DNA of 64,000 bases from Vesta saturnalis (Eukaryota; Arthropoda; Insecta; Coleoptera; Lampyridae), in NCBI GenBank assembly GCA_036346205.1, contig JARFJB010002087.1, positions 6,602,501 through 6,666,500 on the forward strand, written 5' to 3'. Of the stretch, positions 61,904 to 64,000 are shown in pieces. The notes beneath the pieces are model-generated. The model searched no databases and was not told the DNA's origin. It saw nothing but the letters and a program-made list of their open reading frames with translations. A program made the position numbers and the translations under genes. Positions within the stretch are counted from its first letter, which is position 1. The number at the start of each line of letters is the position of its first letter.

Positions 61904-63722
61904 TACACCCTGTATTCGATAGTATATTATTACGAATTTAACCATGTATTACACATTATGGTTTTGAAGCAAATTTTTAAGAAAAATTCGGATTAATATT
62001 ACTGTTTGATAATATTTATTTATGTACAAATTTAACAACTTCAATCTTTTAAACCTACTTAATTAAAGTTAAATTATTACAATAACTGTTCAAATAAGTT
62101 GCCGTTATTTTCTAGACACAGGTAAGCTCTCTTTACCGAAGAATTTAAAACACGGTCTAGCATTTCTGGTGAAATTGTATGAACTGCTGCCATAACCGAT
62201 ACTAACTGATCTTCATTTTCAAACTCCCATCATACACTTGGTGTTTCAGGTAACCCCACAGAAAAAAATCCAACGGACTTAAATAGGGTGATCGGACTGG
62301 CCTTACTTACAGAGCAGTAGCTCTCTGTAAGTTCCAATCTATTTTCCTGTAAACCGCAATGACAGATAGTCATGTACCTACATCTCTTGAGTTAAGTGCT
62401 GGGGCACCATCTTGTTGAAACCAATAGTTGTTAACAAGTGCTAGAGGTAATTCATCTAAGGCATTTTCCAAATCAGTCCTTAGCAAGTTCAGATATCGTT
62501 CGGTATTTAAATTGTTGTGTTCGTCCCAACATTCCCACCCACATATTAAATCCAATCTATTGATGTCCTGATTCTTTTTTTAAATAAGGATTTTGTTTTG
62601 CACAATAATGTTTGTTACGTCGGTTAAAAACTCCATTGTTGGTTATCATGCTTTCATCGGGCCAAATTGTTTTAAAAATTTAGATCTTCGCCATATTTTC
62701 TAGTATACCATTCACAAAAACCTGCTCGTCGCTTCTGATCAGCTGGTCTAAACTCGAAATTTATATGGATGAAACTGATTCTTATTTAAAATGAATTGTA
62801 CCAGTACGATGTTTAATTTGTCTTGTCGATATTTCAGGGTTTTCAACAACGGCTTGTAAAACGGTATTAGGTTTTTCGTCATCAGATTGTTTTACGGGAT
62901 AGAACAGGTTTTGTAAATGAACCAAATTCTTTTAAATTAGATTCCAAACGTCTAAAAATGGATTTACCAGGTTGCCTTCGTTCAGGATATTTATCAAAAT
63001 ACATCAGTTCAGTAACTACATCATTTCTATGGGACAAGATGTAGCATATCAACATATCGAACTTTTCTTCGTTTGTAAAATTTCGTCTTTCCATACATAC
63101 ACTTATTGATTAATTATAACTATAAATTGACTAAACAAAACCAAAAAACAACCCACGAAGTAATGGTAATAAATACAACTTAAAATACGTCCAATCCAAA
63201 TTCAAATAACAACGATCTCAACGCAATAAGACTAAGAACAGTTTTCAACAAAATATTAAACAAGTGTTATTTTATCAAAGCCTTCTAATTTATTACCTGA
63301 TCCGAATTTTTCAGCTTCATAACCATACACGGTTAAATTCGTAATAAAAAATACTATCGAATACAGGGTGTTTCGTTGGTTGCGGCGATATAAAAAAATA
63401 AAGTTGATGACGGTTTCTCGAAGACGAAATGTCGAATAAAATATTGGAAAACGCCATCTACTAGAATTCAAAAAGTGATAATGAAGATGCACCTTTGGTT
63501 TTTAAAAATCTTTTAAAATAAATGAAGGAATTACGAAAAAATAAAAACCCAAAAATCTCATTTTGCTGAAAATCGCGGAAACGATAAACAATAATAAACT
63601 TTTGCAAACTACATGAGAACATGCTCTAAATTATAAAAATTTTGTCTAATTTAACCGCCTTCGTATCTCTTACCGTTTTTAAGATCGCTATGCTGTTCAT
63701 CCTTATCTTGGGCACGTTATAC
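61904..63722 (-). mobile_element. Mariner-type element 4, copy 2 (left arm truncated)
   Basis: The body and right arm match the 35.65-37.86 kb copy almost end to end. The right end is CTTATCTTGGGCACGTTATA at about 63,722. The left arm begins only at ACACCCTGTATTCGATAG (61,904), omitting about 350 bp of the outer arm. The break falls exactly at the internal mariner-like CAGGGTGT motif. Both copies lie in the same orientation. Confidence 0.85.
62100..63094 (-). pseudogene. Mariner-type transposase relic (element 4, copy 2)
   Basis: MERRNFTNEEKFDMLICYIL opens at 63,094, with ELMYFDKYPERRQPGKSIFR following. Then, in fragments, come LICGWECWDEHNNLNTERYL and LVNNYWFQQDGAPALNSRDV (about 62,430-62,375). 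In copy 1 the equivalent of that last piece reads WFQQDGTPAHNSRNV, so the His of PAH is lost here. The third-acid region (about 62,280-62,230) is badly scrambled. Independent stops and indels in the two copies show they decayed separately. Confidence 0.8.
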
Positions 63723-64000
63723 AGATGAAAATAAAATATGGTTGCATATAAAACCAAAGTGGATTAATTAAGACAATATTTGAAGAATGGTTACCAACCA
63801 AAGGTAACGCATAGAAAATAGTTATCGGAAATACAAGTTTATTATCAGTGTATTATTTGTATAGTTGACCTACGTCAAATTTCAGGTTAAGAACGGGTTT
63901 GCAACACATTGACGGTTTATTTTATCTTCACATTTAAATAACGATTTCCTCTATTAAAAATTTTTGTTGTTTGGTATCATCTACAGAATAATAGCACTTA
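63723..64000. other. Unassigned right edge
   Basis: No feature seen in the last ~280 bp. Confidence 0.4.

Overview
This is insect-type eukaryotic nuclear DNA. It is AT-rich, has GT-AG introns, contains one host gene with animal orthologues, and is crowded with arthropod transposable elements. The order of insect cannot be fixed from the sequence; the abundance of TA-flanked elements with TACAGGGTG ends and of Penelope-like fragments would suit a beetle or similar, but that is a weak inference. No prokaryotic gene organisation, CRISPR array or rRNA gene was seen.

Host gene. The only host gene I can support is alpha-tubulin N-acetyltransferase (ATAT1/MEC-17) on the minus strand. Twelve consecutive in-phase exons run from 28,541 down to 11,810. 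The first two in-window exons encode the acetyl-CoA-binding and catalytic core. They are separated by an intron of about 12.95 kb that has become a transposon trap. The remaining ten exons encode a long Pro/Gln/Tyr-rich tail. The exon or exons for the N-terminus (about 100 residues) were not found and probably lie upstream, possibly beyond 64,000, so much of the right half of the window may be intron or upstream sequence of this gene.

Layout. 1-1.3 kb: Mutator-like relic. 2.8-6.9 kb: two IS630/Tc1-mariner elements abutting at one TA, the first carrying a tRNA-like repeat and a hairpin MITE. 8.05-10.1 kb: long-TIR mariner-type relic. 10.1-28.5 kb: ATAT1, whose giant intron holds a 3.9-kb pogo-like element (16,263-20,162), a small TIR element, a large palindrome joined to Penelope-like sequence (21.4-23.2 kb), a palindromic repeat carrying a tRNA-Ala-like cloverleaf (23.7-24.1 kb), a second TIR element with a tRNA-like core (24.7-25.0 kb), MITEs and tandem repeats. 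29-34 kb: long-TIR element with a nested SINE, a Penelope C-terminal fragment and simple repeats. 35.6-41.5 kb: long-TIR mariner-type element, a classical mariner, a MITE and a second SINE. 42.5-47.5 kb: Penelope-type hammerhead-like motif, P-element-like relic, and a mariner containing a second mariner plus a small palindromic insertion. 48.9-51.5 kb: FLYWCH zinc-finger relic, third tRNA-like repeat, another mariner-type relic. 53.5-56.0 kb: a nearly intact piggyBac element. 57.9-61.8 kb: an EnSpm/CACTA-like transposase followed on the same strand by a DUF4806-type reading frame, interrupted by a MITE. 61.9-63.7 kb: second copy of the long-TIR mariner-type element.

What stands out: tRNA-like cloverleaves embedded in palindromic or inverted-repeat elements; a spliced, nearly complete piggyBac transposase; two possible C-termini for the tubulin acetyltransferase; (AT)n tracts that sit at or inside transposon junctions; and Penelope-type palindromes with a hammerhead-like core. 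All family assignments are by eye from motifs and have not been checked against a database.
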